From: Apostichopus japonicus
Taxonomy: Eukaryota > Echinodermata > Holothuroidea > Aspidochirotida > Stichopodidae
Direction: 5' to 3'
Length of the DNA: 64,000 bases
Assembly (NCBI RefSeq): GCF_037975245.1
Contig: NC_092578.1
Location: 17,739,821-17,803,820 of the forward strand
Each line of letters begins with the position of its first letter. Position 1 is the stretch's first letter. Under the pieces are notes generated by a model. The model made no database searches and was not told where the DNA came from. It was given only the letters and a program-made list of their open reading frames with translations. Made by a program: the position numbers and the translations under genes. Below are positions 24,322-37,723 of the stretch, piece after piece.

Positions 24322-24742
24322 ATTTGAACCGCTGACTGTGTTTACATGATTACATTATGTTAATTGGGATTTAATTTTCTACCGATTGACTTACTGTGCG
24401 TGATAATATTTCAGATTGAGAGCAAAAGTTGTTACCGCCGTCCTTATGATATAACCTTAATTGCACAGAGATTAGCTACACAGGGAGAACAGTACAGCAT
24501 ATAGACTGGATGAGAGGACACATCTCACAGTGCTTTCACCTCGTTGGTGACTGCAAGCGCGACAATAATGTCGTAGGCGATCACCCAAGTGAGACTAGCG
24601 AGCTGTGTGGTAGCTCATTTGTGTAGATATATTAGTATGTAATAACAAATATTATATTTAACAGACAAACATAATGGGAATTGAAACGTTAAGGAGGTGC
24701 ACGCAACAACATATACATGCACAAATACATATACGTTTACTT
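24317..24742. other. Intergenic stretch, no gene recognised
   Basis: No exon-like frame or repeat seen. Confidence 0.4.
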
Positions 24743-24885
24743 TATTATTATATATATTTATTATTATATATATATATATATATATACATATACATACGTA
24801 TACGTATGTATATATGTATATATATATATATCTATATATAAATATATCTATATATATAAATGAAAATCGTATATATATATACGCA
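24743..24885. repeat. Compound TA/ATAC repeat with a family 1 tail remnant
   Basis: TA and ATAC/ATCTATA units. At 24859-24871 the 13 bases AATGAAAATCGTA match the tail of the family 1 tRNA-containing repeat, with TA on both sides. This is the second place where only the tail survives inside a TA array. Confidence 0.75.
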
Positions 24886-26068
24886 TACACGCGCCTACAC
24901 GCACCCACATATCACGTCTTATTGTGTAACTAAAACCGTGTCTTCTTTCCACTGTTTATGATAAGATAGGCTTATCTAGTTATTAATAATTAGTAATTAC
25001 CTTAAGGTGCGTGCTCTGTTTCAATGAACCGATACCTCCTTGGATGGTCTATACATTGGTGTATATACAACATCTACATCTATCTAAGAAACTCTCTTGC
25101 TTTCATCATATACTGACTTGTTATGTAAATAACCATATTTCCAATGACCTGTTACATATCATTCTCAAAATATATGCCTGCAGATGGATAAATATATACT
25201 AATATCTTCAAGTACAACTAATTCCAAAGAATTTTTATCTTATATCCATAAATGGACCCCCTGTCGACATCATTAACGTTACAACAGAGCGAATTAGCAT
25301 TTTATTTATTACTATCAACGTCCACTGTGAATACAAATCCAGTCGTGTTTGAGGCCATCTAGAGGCTGTAATCATCAACTGGATCCGTTTCTATCTTGTT
25401 TCGTTGCCGGGCTGTAAATAGTTTTGATATAAATCTTCCAAGAAATCAGTAAAAACACTGTTTTTTCCCTCTTCTCTTGGCAGTTAAAAAAATTATAGAG
25501 GAAAAATTTATGCTTCTCTATAAAAACGGTGTACATTGATCAAATTCTAAATGAATGCAAGAGGAAGATGATAGCTAAGCAACGTTTCAATTGTATTTCA
25601 CATTTCAAGGACGATTCAACACGAAAAAAAAAAATAATAGGAAAGCAATGCTTTTGGGGGAACATCCCCGTCGTGATGACGTCACAAGATCCCCTACTGT
25701 GATCCAATCCCTGGAAAAATCAAGAGTATAATCAGTCCAAATACCACCCCCCTCCATACCCCCCCCTCCCATCGAACATGCCTCGAATAAGTAACATTGT
25801 ATTGAGATGGTGTTTTTAGCTAACATGTGTCATATGCTATCTTTTCCATATAAAATGTTATATTATCTGCAGGGCACCAATTTGTGACATAAATTGACAC
25901 TAGACATCACCTCTCTTTTTTTTTTGCACAGTGGCATATCAATATTAAACTTGTAATACTAAACAATACAGTGCAATATGTTCTCGTTGTGGACAATCAA
26001 TGCATAACTGTATACACTTTCAGTACATGCACGTTTATATGCTTTGCCAACGTCACGTGTTCAAATAT
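24886..26068. other. Intergenic stretch, no gene recognised
   Basis: Contains a C-rich tract at 25744-25772 and an A run near 25625. The minus-strand frame at 25605-25826 is partly the complement of that tract and is not called. Confidence 0.5.
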
Positions 26069-26350
26069 ATTATATTGCCACTCTCAATGCATATTTCGTC
26101 ACACTAAAGATATGTAACAATTATTCTTTCCTTTGTTTACGCACATATCTCTCATTTTGTATCATCATATCCAAAATGTATTTCTTTTTTTCTATTTGAC
26201 GGAACATATATTATATTGCCACTCTCAATGCATATTTCGTCAAACTAAAGATATGTAACAATTATTCTTTCCTTTGTCTACGCACATATCTCTCATTTTG
26301 TATCATCAAATCCAAAATGTATTTCTTTTTTTTCTATTTCACGGTACATT
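26069..26350 (+). repeat. 141-bp tandem duplication, two copies
   Basis: Copy 1 is about 26069-26209 and copy 2 about 26210-26350. They are nearly identical through TATATTGCCACTCTCAATGC, AAGATATGTAACAATTATTC, ACGCACATATCTCTCATTTT and CCAAAATGTATTTCTTTTTT. Only a handful of substitutions (CACACT/CAAACT, TTTACG/CTACG, CATAT/CAAAT) and one extra T distinguish them. It is noncoding. Confidence 0.95.
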
Positions 26351-27845
26351 ATAATTTTTATTTTATTTTATTTTTTACTTTTGATACGTGTAGTTTCTTG
26401 ACCAAATATAGATTTTACAACACTGCAGACATAACTAACAGTAGATTTTTCTCAACGAAGATTTGCGACTTAAATAATTAATTCAGACAAGATGCAATAG
26501 ATTTACTTTGTGTATATACATCAAATCATTCACCCGCTGTTAAAATAATCACAGATATAATAAAGCATGGAACAGTATACACACGCAGACAAGATTCAGT
26601 TGATGATTATTCCTCAGAAAACCGAATTGCAAATTAATATTTTTTTATAAAGAAAAAGGGGGAAAAGGTGAATCACCATAAATCCAAGTGTTCGGAGCAT
26701 AATTAAACGACTCCATAGGGAACATATTTCTTCGCTGTTCTAATTATTATAATAATTATTATGATTGCCCAGAATAAGAATCGTCTGTCAAGTTTTGTCA
26801 CCTCTTCGGTAAATTATTTAAAGCGTGTTTAGTTTACATGGCTCGACACAGTATATACTGCTATATACCTGTAGTGACGAAGGGTGGGTGGATTGGGGGG
26901 GGGGAGGGGTGTTTGATAAATGATTGATCACCAACAGTCACATCTGTGAGCGCGTATCTCTTTAAAGTACGGGACGTGTTTTGAGTTATAACGTTAATAT
27001 AATACAAGATTTTGATATTTTTCTATTCCATATTAAACTCCCATGCAGGCCCTGTCCAATGTACTACAAATACGCTATAGTATATGCATCGTATAGCGAA
27101 CGTGTAAAACCAATGCTAAGTTGTAAACGACTGATTAAGATATGGGTCTGAAACTTAAACGGAAGGGCCAGAGGGTCTTAAGGGATTTATAAAGTAGGAG
27201 ATTGACCCGGGGTAGCCATCCGAGAGGGGGTAAAAGGGAGTCTGGTGTACTATATGCACATTTGTGATGAATAAGTAAACTTTAATTTGTTATGTGAGGT
27301 TGAGAAAAGGGAGGCGGTTGTACACGCTCCCCCCCCGTACCCCCCTCCCCCGAAACCTCCTCCGTCCGATCAAACGTTTCTACCTGACTTAAGACGTCCC
27401 CTTACCCTCCACCCTTTGCACACGTCACTATACTTTATAAGCAAAATAATTTTCATTTCCAATTATGAAGATAGGAGTTGAAAGTCTGTGGTTTGCTCAT
27501 TAAATTTGCTATGCAGTGTTTGAAGTAGCAATTTTCGTTATCATATTATGCAGCTTTAAGGAAAGAAAGCATAAAACATTGTCCTGATAATGAATACTCC
27601 TCTGTATCAAACACAAGGTGTTAGCTAGACTTTACTGACACTTAACCAAAAACATAAAAAAGAAGCAATCACTGATCATCATCATCATTGTAATGAATTC
27701 CAACCCTGGGGCCTGCAACGCATATCAAATGAAACTTTTGACTCATTTGGGAAACAGATTTTTGTAAAGCCTGTATTTACAGATAAAGGTTCTCTAAAAT
27801 AAATCAAATACTGTATAAAGAGGAATATATGCTATATGGTATTTG
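26351..27845. other. Intergenic stretch, no gene recognised
   Basis: Holds an AT palindrome (AATTATTATAATAATTATT, about 26740-26760), a G-rich tract at 26880-26910 and a C-rich tract at 27328-27362. No supported exon. Confidence 0.5.
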
Positions 27846-27888
27846 TTGTATGCTATATGCTATGTTGTATGCTATATGCTATGTTGTA
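27846..27888 (+). repeat. 19-bp tandem repeat
   Basis: Two full units of TTGTATGCTATATGCTATG plus a partial one. It grades into the TA microsatellite to the right. Confidence 0.85.
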
Positions 27889-27978
27889 TATATATATACA
27901 CACACATATATATATATATATATATAATAATGATAAAGGCTTATAAGCACAACTACTACAGAAAACTGTGTGCAGTTA

Positions 27979-28037
<59 letters not shown>

Positions 28038-28160
28038 GTATGTATATATGTATGTATGTATATATATGTATTGTATGTATGTATATATATATGTGTGTGT
28101 GTGTGTGTGTATGAATATATACATACGTTTATATACATACATATATATGTGTTCATAGAG
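27889..28160. repeat. Compound (TA)n/(TATG)n/(TG)n microsatellites
   Basis: A TA block at 27889-27926, then after about 50 bases of unique sequence a longer block (27978-28160) with TATACATA, ATGTATGT and a TG run at about 28092-28110. Confidence 0.9.
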
Positions 28161-28659
28161 CGAGCGAGATTCTTCATATTACTCTTGACTAATATAAGCC
28201 ACATGCAATTTCGTCATGCACATTAACATATTGTGGGAACTTGTAACCATATATCTTAACCATGTATAACTAACAGACAAATATAGGGTCATATACACAT
28301 GCATGTAGAATCAATCCACTTGGGTCAGTATTCTTTGATGACCTTTACTCGAAATTGACTTAATTTAATTCAATTACTTCTCTAGGGTTTTTAGGATAAA
28401 CAACGTCTGATAGATTAAACAGTCAAATTCTCACTATCGTATACGTTGATGAGAAATTTCACGCCCCAAAAAATTCCCCCTATACTTTAATAACTTTAGG
28501 ATATAACTGGGTTTGCCCTCAAGGATGATGGAAACATCTTATACAGACTCTTCGTGATAAAATGGTTTTAGATCAATACAGTTTATCTCTAGACTTGTTT
28601 TTTCTCTGGGCTGAGGGTTTCAACTTATAACTGGTAGACTCTAATTGTAGGAAATATCG
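28161..28659. other. Intergenic stretch, no gene recognised
   Basis: No repeat partner or coding structure recognised between the microsatellite and the candidate minus-strand frame. Confidence 0.4.
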
Positions 28660-29076
28660 CTAGTATTGGTAGACTATAGTAAACAATTTCGTGACATGTT
28701 CGAAGAAATCAGGTCTCAAACGGCTGAGTTCATATATGATGAGAATAATACTCGTCCTGATAATATCCTGAATGTAATAATCTCTATGGAATGTGGGCGT
28801 TATATTGTTTTCTCGGGGAGTAACATCTATCCATGCATATTTGTTTTCACACGAATTTATTAGAGAACGTTCAGAGTTGCATTTTGGCAAGAAACACCTT
28901 TTCACGCTTTCGCTTGATAGCTTTCGTCCGGTATGTTTCTTACCATGATCTTGTTGAGAATCAGAGAACGTCTCAACAAAGCCGCTGAATCGCTTATCTA
29001 TTTTGTTTAGCACTACCTCTCGATCAGGAGTTGGCTCAGAAAACTGAGGTATTTCGATAACTACCAAATCTAGCAT
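28660..29076 (-). CDS. Candidate minus-strand ORF or first exon, unknown product
   Basis: A 138-codon ATG frame, among the longest here that is not repeat-derived. Residues 1-45 are mixed and acidic (MLDLVVIEIPQF, then DREVVLNKIDKRF, then ETFSDSQQD). Residues 45-60 are basic (GKKHTGRKLSSESVKR). Cysteines lie at 61, 66 and 76, and residues 109-117 are hydrophobic. I recognise no domain. A consensus splice donor GGTAAG lies within the frame (GT at 28943-28942), so the real product may be a 133-nt first exon (29076-28944, 44 codons plus one base) continuing elsewhere. An NRF1-like site lies 39-49 bp upstream of the ATG. A 65-codon plus-strand frame overlaps it, so strand and coding status are uncertain. 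It could be a chance frame. Confidence 0.3.
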   Translation of the reverse strand: MLDLVVIEIPQFSEPTPDREVVLNKIDKRFSGFVETFSDSQQDHGKKHTGRKLSSESVKRCFLPKCNSERSLINSCENKYAWIDVTPRENNITPTFHRDYYIQDIIRTSIILIIYELSRLRPDFFEHVTKLFTIVYQY

Positions 29077-29114
29077 AAGTTTTTACATTATCGGCCAGTA
29101 ATGCTAATATTGTA

Positions 29115-29125
29115 GCGCACGCGCA
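29115..29125. promoter_or_regulatory. NRF1-like site
   Basis: GCGCACGCGCA matches 11 of 12 positions of the NRF1 consensus YGCGCAYGCGCR (the base before it is A, not Y). Such CpG-dense sites are rare in this AT-rich window. It lies just upstream of the minus-strand ATG at 29076. Confidence 0.35.
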
Positions 29126-32100
29126 GTACAATAATTACGTTGGGTGCCTTCGCATACCAAGTGGCACTAACCTGGTTTGTGTTTGCTCAATATGACACCT
29201 GCATGCACGAAATACATGTTGACATCCTCTCAATGTTCTAACCCACTAATCAAAATATGTCGTTGCATTAAGTAAAGTTAATTAGAAAGTATACCTTATC
29301 ATCTAGTTGACCTTACCCCTGCACTAGAAAGAGGGAAAAACGAAGGAAAAGGCTATAGTACACATATAGCAAACTGTTTGTATTAAATTAAAACGAAGAA
29401 TTATTCCATGTGTTACTTTTGTCTTTAGCGCTTTAACTTTAAGAACTACAAATGTTTGTCCTTTTTTTGTTGTGTGTATTTATCAATAATTAAACAAACC
29501 CTAAAGCCAAGGTCATTAAAAATATCGACGTATATACAAGAAGCTGCTTCCCAATTGCCCCAAAAAAATATTTAGGCGGGCATCTTGAGATCTTAAAGGC
29601 ACTTTAAGATACTTCACCTAAGACAAGTCCATTTGGATTTTTTCTTGTCATAAGTAACATGGCTTTAAGGCCTCTCCGGCCACGGCTCATATTTCATTGA
29701 AAAGAGGCTGTTAAAGTTTCCCTTTTTGTTTTATGGCTTATTAAAGGGAAAGTATACAATGCATTATCTGTTACAAATGTAATACAATTGTTACTGAGGA
29801 GTTGAAACTATACATAGCACTGAAAAGAGTTCATCCTCCTTAAATCCATCGTGCCATTTTTTCGTAAAAGATTGTTATCGTTTTGTAATGTATAGTTCTT
29901 CTATACTGTTGTTTTCTCAAGTGTATATCATATGAGAACATCCATAGAATAAAAAGATACCGAAACCAAAACTTCGTCCAGTTTGTGTTATAATCTTCAG
30001 TTCATCAACCTTTGAAGTTCATAGCCTACTTTAATTGAAAAAAAAAAGAAGAAGAAATAGACGTATCTCAAGTGTGACGTGGAAATGGGTTCTTGATATT
30101 CTGTCAACAGGTTTCCCGCCTTCTCTTTTTACTAAACAATATGAACATGTCAAGAAAGTCAATGAACCTCTATCCGATAACAACGACAGTTTGTCATATC
30201 ACATACTTCGAAAGCCACAACACACACACAGGTGTGTTTGACATTCAGACTGAGGACCCATTGTTCTTTTTCCATTGTTCACATCCACGTTCCCTTACCT
30301 TAACAATAGAATTCTTCCGAGGACGCGGTGATTCTTTTGAAATGACGTCTGAGGACTTGGCATTCCTTTGTTCAAGTCCTCGGTCGTAATATACAAGACA
30401 AGTGCACACAAACATACACACTTGTAGCATACATATATGTTTTGTTAGAACGCCCACACAAAAGACTATGCTATGCTTAAGTCAAATGGAAAGTGCAGTG
30501 GCTTGCTTTCGTCGCAATGCTGAAACGAATAGCCTACTCACTCTAAAGAGGAACCCAAGACCATGTTACAAACCGGGTCACTCTACTCATCATGATAGCT
30601 CAATGAAAGTAACCAAACAATGTTTTCTAAAATAGACGAATTTAATAACGTAATTGATTTTATCATCAACAACTGTTTTCTTCGATTCATCCAATAATGC
30701 CTTCAAAGTGATATGACATTTGAACTAATCGTGGTATGATTTATTACGAAGTGATAACCACGTGGAAGCAAGATGAATTGGATGTCCTTACATGAAACCG
30801 TACCCAAGTACATCAGTAACGAAGTAACGTGTCAGTACGGAATGAGTAAACTTAAGTATTAGACGTGTTGTTCACTTGAGGTTGAAGCCGCATCACCAAG
30901 TACCCAAACGGGTTTCGAACTTTCGTCCGGCCATATTTTAATTTTACGTTTATAAACGTTCAGTTGAGAGTCGCACGGATACACATGACATACGCGCGCA
31001 TACGCACGCAAACACACCCACACATATACATATAGAGTACAATGTAAAGCCATGCTATACATAAGAGTAATTGAATTTAATATCATTCCTTTCAGATATA
31101 AGTGTTTCACTTTAATATTAACGAGACCTGTTTATTTTTTTCTTAACTCGAGTAGCAAATATAGGGCGAAGAATATGTATGCTCTAATAAAGTCGTACCT
31201 TCTTTTGCTTCTAAACTAATTTGTCGACGACTGCAGTCATTACAAATGACACCTTCCTTCTTCAAAACTAAAAGTTATCAATAGCTCTATCTCTTTTCTG
31301 GGTCTAATTTCACATGAGCGACGCATGGCTGTCCTTAGACCATATAAAAGACTCTCTTTTTTTTTTCCTCTTTTTTTTTCTTTTTTTTTTTGGTATTTCC
31401 CTCGCTTCCTCTCTGTGTCATGTTTGGACGTTAGTGAAAGTGATTTGAAAGCTTTCAACTTAATGAAGGCGTTTGATTTAGTGTAAAAAATATAAGAGAC
31501 GCTAAGCTTAAAGGTATGGTAAGGACATATTCCGCATGATGCCGGAAGGCGACGGGTTTGATTAACTGAAGAAAAAAAAATCAAACCTACTGTATACAAG
31601 GCGGTAAATCCCAAAGAATGAGAATTCATTCTTTGTGATTGTCCAAGATTATCACTTCTTTCGAGGAGTGACTTTCACTCTTATCAAAGAGTGGCTTTTT
31701 ACCCAAATACAGCTCTAAACCAGATGGTATACTTTTACTCTATTTTTTGGAGCTAACTGTGTATGATTCCACACTAATGAAGCAGTATAATTCGTGGACA
31801 CTCTATATATAAGAATATCTTGATTTGTCACTATTGGTATTGTGTTGTTTGTTACTATACTATATGCAGTTTATTGACAGTACGGTTACAGATATTATAA
31901 ATGTTATTTCACATGTTATACAAAACAAGTACCGTAATGATTCGAATTTTTAAACAGCTACTGAAATACAAAATAAAATCATCATTTTTCACCAAATTTA
32001 AGAATTATAATTCTATATTCAGAAATCTCTCACATCAGGGGGATAATAATTACTGAACGTGTTAAATTGACCATATACTTGTACCGATTTGAATTTCTTT

Positions 32101-32567
32101 TTTTTCGCAGTTATACAAATAAAAACTCGATATTTTCTGCATCGTCATATTTGTGTAATCACTAAGATGCATGATCGCAGTTTGCCAACAGAAAGAACGT
32201 GTGTAGAACTAAAATGAAACAAAACACCACAATTTATCTTCCAAACATAATTGTCCTGTTGTCATTCCAGCTGTAAAGACTCCCCCAGACCGCGTTGTTG
32301 CCTAGTAACAAGGTTGTAAACAAAAAAACTAATAATACCATAAAAGCAACAAGTTACTGTTGCTAACATTAACTCAATTAATGTCCTTTGAAGCAAATGA
32401 TGTCGTCATAACGCTGGAAACGGAGAAATCAATTTCTGAATCAAAGCAATAGTGGTAAAATCATTTCTTTAAAAATGATTGGGGAAATGGTTGCCCCACC
32501 CGCGGTGTCTGGTGCTATACTCCACACCCTATAAAGGTCTTCCCCAACCACAAATTTAAGGTATTAA
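29126..32567. other. Intergenic stretch, no gene recognised
   Basis: 3.4 kb of unique sequence. A short inverted repeat GAGGACTTG / CAAGTCCTC lies at 30351-30359 and 30373-30381. T- and C-rich tracts lie at 31350-31395. The 129-codon minus frame (31240-31629) includes a Lys-Glu-rich stretch that is the complement of that tract, so it is not called. Confidence 0.5.
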
Positions 32568-32618
32568 CCCCCCCCCCCAACCCCCACCCCCATTCACCCC
32601 CATTCACCCCCATTCACC
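32568..32618 (+). repeat. C-rich tract with (CCCCCATTCA)n
   Basis: C10, then CCCCC and CCCC runs, then three 10-bp CCCCCATTCA units. The complement has at least five runs of four or more G, so it has quadruplex or i-motif potential. Confidence 0.85.
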
Positions 32619-35600
32619 GACATCAATCCATTCCTTTTAAACCTTAATTCCAGCAGGAAACATGTGAATTATTAAGATATTAGACAAGTTTGAAAAAAAT
32701 CGTATGAGCTATCAAACACGGCTTGCCCCATTCCAGATTTCTAAAGAATAATTTCAGCTATCTTTGAATTATTGAAACTCGTCGAACAGATTTTTATCGA
32801 TTCGAAGAAAAAAATACGAGCTTAAACAATGATTCCGAAATTTCACAACTTGACAATGTTGAAGAAAAAAGAAAGAGAGTAGTAGAATTTAATATTAATG
32901 CACTCGCTCAATGTTGGTCATCAATCAAAGTGTCTGGTTATTTATTCATTTTTCCCCCTTCTTCTTCTTTGAGACATGATAAATATCACCCCTGGATGAT
33001 ATATACCACTTACAAGGCTATAAACGAGGACACGGGACGATTCGCCATGTGTAAATAAACAATCATTTTGAACAGCGAACGCTGCATGGGTAACGTGGGC
33101 TATGTGCTTCAAGTTAATTAATCACGGGGGAGTTGACGTAACAATAATTGAAATCGACATATACACCGAATTAATTCGACATCAACGCCAATCACATTCG
33201 ACTGCAATATCAATCGGCCTCCCTTTAACATCATCAATGTACATAAGTAGCTCATGTTTATTCATAAATAAAACTAGAATCAAGAAAAGACTCAGATGTA
33301 AAATGGTCAATCTTTGATGGATTTTGATGGGAGTTACAACTATTTCTCATGCGTTTCTAAAGCCTATTAGAGTGATTGGACAATGTGATTTCATAGGTGT
33401 CCATAGACCTTTAAGAAAATTCGCCCAATTAGTTAAAACCATTTCACGAAACACGAAATAATCGCAGGCCTTGATTGCAACCATGTGTTCATGACGGTGT
33501 TATCGTTTCCATAGAGATATTCACTATTTGGATTGATACAATGTTATTAAATTAAAAACGAAATTGTTCGCATAAACAAGAAGTAAACAATAATTTGTTG
33601 CTATGACGAACGCATAAGTTTTCAATTTGCAATCATGTGTACATCTTTGCGTCAACGCCCCACCCCCGAACCACCGGCGACATTGCACGACGCATTTTCT
33701 ATCCTGGCGGAACGTTACCGAATTCATTTAAACAGCCGATTTGCAAGATACGTTACATGAGCAAAGCAGGTTTTAGAAACGTGTCACAAATTTCTATATA
33801 TTTTATCTCTATTTTGTAGACATCAGAAACTTATAAGGCAACAGAATAAATACGGTACTATGTCATGGTGAATCATATACTGTATTCATTAAAAACATAA
33901 CTTTAAAAACGACATTTAGAGAGAAGTTAGATCTTGTGGGATCATACAGCTGTTTTTATGCTTGTTTATTAGACGATAGTTATGAGCAAGAACAGATATG
34001 CTGTAGTGGCCAATTCTATAGGTGGCAAAAATGTAGGTGTTTTGAGTATCACAAGAGCGTGCCGCGACAGTGAATCTGGCTCCGGTTTTTTTAGTTGGTC
34101 GCGATATGAGCGTCAAAGCGTATCACCACGACGGATCTTGACAGAAATAAACCATCTAACGCTTTATTTAAGCCTTAAAAACCATTATTTCTGAACGACT
34201 TGCAATATCAATGTATATATATATATGTATCTTAAGACATCCGTTGTGTTCATGCCAATTGTGAATTTCCCTGTCTTCGTATCATATTACGTTATAGATA
34301 TATAGAGAACGCTAAAGACAGACAATCAATTTTAAATATTTTATGTTCCCTTCAATTTTTAATCTTGTGTATAGAGCAACAATTTTCGTCACTCTAAACG
34401 AGGTGACCGATATGTATCACCCAGGCACTACTATACAACACTCAAACTGAAAGTTTACTTGATCGAGTAGCTACAGAGCGAAATTATTAACTTCTCAGTA
34501 CCTCCGCGAGACTTATCTACAGTCCACCCATCACCCCCCCCCCGCCACCCCAACCCATCCATTCCCACTTCTCAACATTCAAGCACCATATTTGGGTATC
34601 TAATAGAGATCTCTTAAGAATTCAGTAACTATACTAACGGAGAAAACAAATATACGGCGAGTTAAACTTCAACGTGAAATGAAGTAAGACATCTCGATTG
34701 TAATTGCAAAGTAACTTTGTCCTGCTTGCTTGCTTGCGATGTTTCTAATACAGAACGACCTGTACTTTCTTGTTCAAATGACAAATGCGATTAGCCTCGC
34801 CGCTATAGTCACAACAACAATCCCATCCAAGTTAGATGAATTCGAAGTCGACGGCAACAAAAACGTGACATTGTCATTCTTAAGTATCGTGAAACGTGCA
34901 CGCAGCATCTTTTGTAAAGATTTACCGTTGCTGTTAAAAATCGGTCATTGGTAAAATCTTTCGGACTGAATCATAAAGTTGACTGTGTTTAGATCGATCA
35001 AATTAACTTCTTCAAAGCATATAACATATACCATTGCAAACTTAAGCACGCAACAAGCTAATTAAGCATTTTACAAAGATTTTAAAGCAACAGGGTTGCA
35101 GTCTGTAAGATATAATGTCTGGCATCATTTATATAACCCTGAACTTCAAAGAGTGATCAATCTCTTTTTTCGAGAAGTGTCCAGAATAATCACCATTCAT
35201 AGGAGTGACATTTTACAATCATGAAATCAGTGACTTGAACTCATTTCAGTTCTGAAAAAACAGTAAGTACTTTTCACTCTTAAGAATTAAATTTGCAAAG
35301 AATTCACTCTAAATGAATTCAATTTCTCGAGAGAGTTATCTTGATATATATATATACACCCTCAAAAAGTGATTTCTCAATCTTTGGAGTTAAGGGTGCA
35401 AACTACATCTGTACCCACGAACTCATTTGATGAGATTTTCTTCTCGAATACAGATTTTCGAATTGGTAATTCTGATGAACCTCTTGATGATATTAAGAGT
35501 AACATTTCACAACAATTGCAACTCGTAAAGCAGCCGATTTAGTAAAATTTAGTAAAATTTAGAAAAAGTAGTAAAATTTTGTAAAATTAAAAAAAAGGAA

Positions 35601-36685
35601 ATTTTTCCCAAGTTGGATATTTTTATTATTTGGTATATCATTAATGGTGCTATATACGACGAAGTGTCTAGGTGACGAGAAGCTGAAAATAGAATTAAAG
35701 TTTTATAATCTACTCTTTCATGCACTTGGTAGATAACCTCGAAGGTAATTTAATTTGATCACTAATTCATTGTGAGGAATAATCGCTGGGTTTAGTCAAA
35801 GTGTTGAAACAATCGTCGCGAAAGGGTGCTCTAACACATTAAAATAGTCTTCAGGGACTAGAGACCTTTGCTTGTACGAAGTAAAAATGACAGAATTGAG
35901 AAACAGAAAAATATCTTATAAAACAGAAGACTTGTCTGATGATCGGGCAGTTTGGTACGGGCAAGAAAAAAAGATGACCTATTTGATGGAAGACTGATAA
36001 ACCGTCAAATAATTCTTACTCCAATTAGATTCCAAATAACGATAATATAGGTTTACTCATGAGCATTAAAAAGAAGAACAACACTAGTTTGCTTTAAAAA
36101 TTCAGATACAACGATAACCGATAATGCGATAACCGAAGAAAGTTGCAATAGCGAATGATTTTCATCAGATAACGGAAAGGGGAAAATTTTTCAGTTCTAA
36201 GTTCTAAACATTTATAAAATAAATTACTGTCAGTGATTAACAACTGTGTTCCGTTGTCTGACAGGTCTTGAATTGTGCGCAAATACAACCCGACCAAGCG
36301 CTGTGATTTAAAAAGTTCACTAAATTAATAAAATGGTCAAAGGAAATGACACACAAACAGCCCTTTACACCCTTCCTATTGCAGCCTTTTACGTTACAGT
36401 CCCACTCGTCACTAAAATAAGGTCATGTGCATCGATCAAGTGAGCATTTAGGACAAAAACTTCTTATATCGGTAACTAAATAGATCAAACGTGACGTTTG
36501 TCAACAAAGAGGATTCACTTATTACAATTTCTCTTTTGACATCTTTCATCATGTACGTATTATGATATTAAAACTGCACATTGTCAAAATGGGATTGTGT
36601 ATACATCGTCCTTTGTTATTTCATATTTCAATTTTAAAAGTCTAAGCTTTTCGAGTGGCAGATAAAGTTTGGATTGAAAATTACA
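32619..36685. other. Intergenic stretch, no gene recognised
   Basis: 4 kb without a supported exon. It contains a C10 run (about 34536-34546), a short TA run (35345-35355) and TTTAGTAAAA decamer repeats at 35538-35580. Confidence 0.5.
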
Positions 36686-37648
36686 TCACAGCAAAAAAAA
36701 AAAAAAAAAATATTTGCCAACGGAATTGCGTAAGGACAATTTCCGTACAAAAGTAAAGGCACAGTTAACAGGTAGCAAGCTGGAGCAATGTTTTATTGAA
36801 AGCGCGCCCTCTTCAATCCATCTTTTTAGCTGTCCGTTGTTCTCCGTATTTAGAGTGTACCTTGGAGATTTCCCGTCCGGCTCTAACCCCATTGAAGCTC
36901 GTCGTGATTATTCTCCCCTTCCTCTTCCCCGCCAACACTTTTGCACCACCGGTGAGGACAGTGGCGGAGCTAGGGGTATTGGTCGGGGGGGGGGGGGGCG
37001 AGAATAGTCTGTAGGGGCGCTTTCGACTATCTAAGCGGAGCGCCACCACAGGTTGGCGCGGAGCGTACAGAAATTATTTGAGTAAAGATACTCCCTAGAT
37101 CGCCGGACATGACTTTTTCCGGGCCTTGCTAATTTGCAGATAAACGAAGAATAAATAGGTGTCATCGCCATTTTGTCAGAAAATTACACCAACAAAATGT
37201 GACCACTGGGTGAGGAAACTGTTTCGTTTGTTCCCGTCTTTATCCAACAGCACTAACTTTTACAGTCGCATACTTGTGTTTTAGTGTTTCAGCAAGTCGT
37301 TAACCTTCAAATACATGTGATTACTCAGTATCTCCCTTACAAAAAGAAAAGTCACATATTACTATTACAAAAATTTATTTGCACCATTTATTCCCCCCCC
37401 CCCCCACTCCACCTATGTTGCTCCATCTATCATGACATTTTCTATCGGAACGTTGTCACCGTCATATCACAAATTTACAAACATGTGCAAGACCGCTTGT
37501 GGAGTGGCGCTGTGTAACTTCAAATAATTCACGGCTTTCTAAATACAGAGGGCGCCAGTGTGAAACAGGCGTCTAGCGTTAGCTGAATCGTGTTACTTCA
37601 CGGGCTATATACAAACAACAGGTGGAATCTTCGGATACATATTGTTCC

Positions 37649-37652
<4 letters not shown>
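36686..37652. other. Unique stretch with A, G and C homopolymers and a possible hAT end
   Basis: A18 at about 36692-36709. CAGTGGCGGAGCTAGGGG at 36959 resembles the left end of the MITE at 5553 (CAGTGGCGTAGG) but has no matching right end nearby. G12-13 follows at about 36987, then GC-rich sequence with AAGCGGAGCGCCACC near 37033. C14 lies at 37383-37396. No gene recognised. Confidence 0.45.

Positions 37653-37720
<68 letters not shown>
37653..37720. repeat. (TA)n microsatellite
   Basis: About 34 uninterrupted TA units. Confidence 0.95.

Positions 37721-37723
<3 letters not shown>

Noticed and set aside
29720-29765. TTAAAGGGAAAGTATACA as a MITE terminal motif (similar phrase near 59198)
   Set aside because: A short motif without a partner end or target duplication.
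31240-31629. 129-codon minus-strand frame
   Set aside because: Its middle is a Lys/Glu-rich complement of a T/C tract; there is no domain, no conserved pattern and no splice signals that fit.
31640-35400. Repeated AAAGAGTGA / GAGTGAC phrases near 31660-31710 and 35145-35370 as one element
   Set aside because: Only short words are shared; no alignable segment or defined ends.
36959-37075. hAT MITE starting CAGTGGCGGAGCTAGGGG
   Set aside because: Only one end is visible; no matching inverted end or target duplication within about 700 bp.
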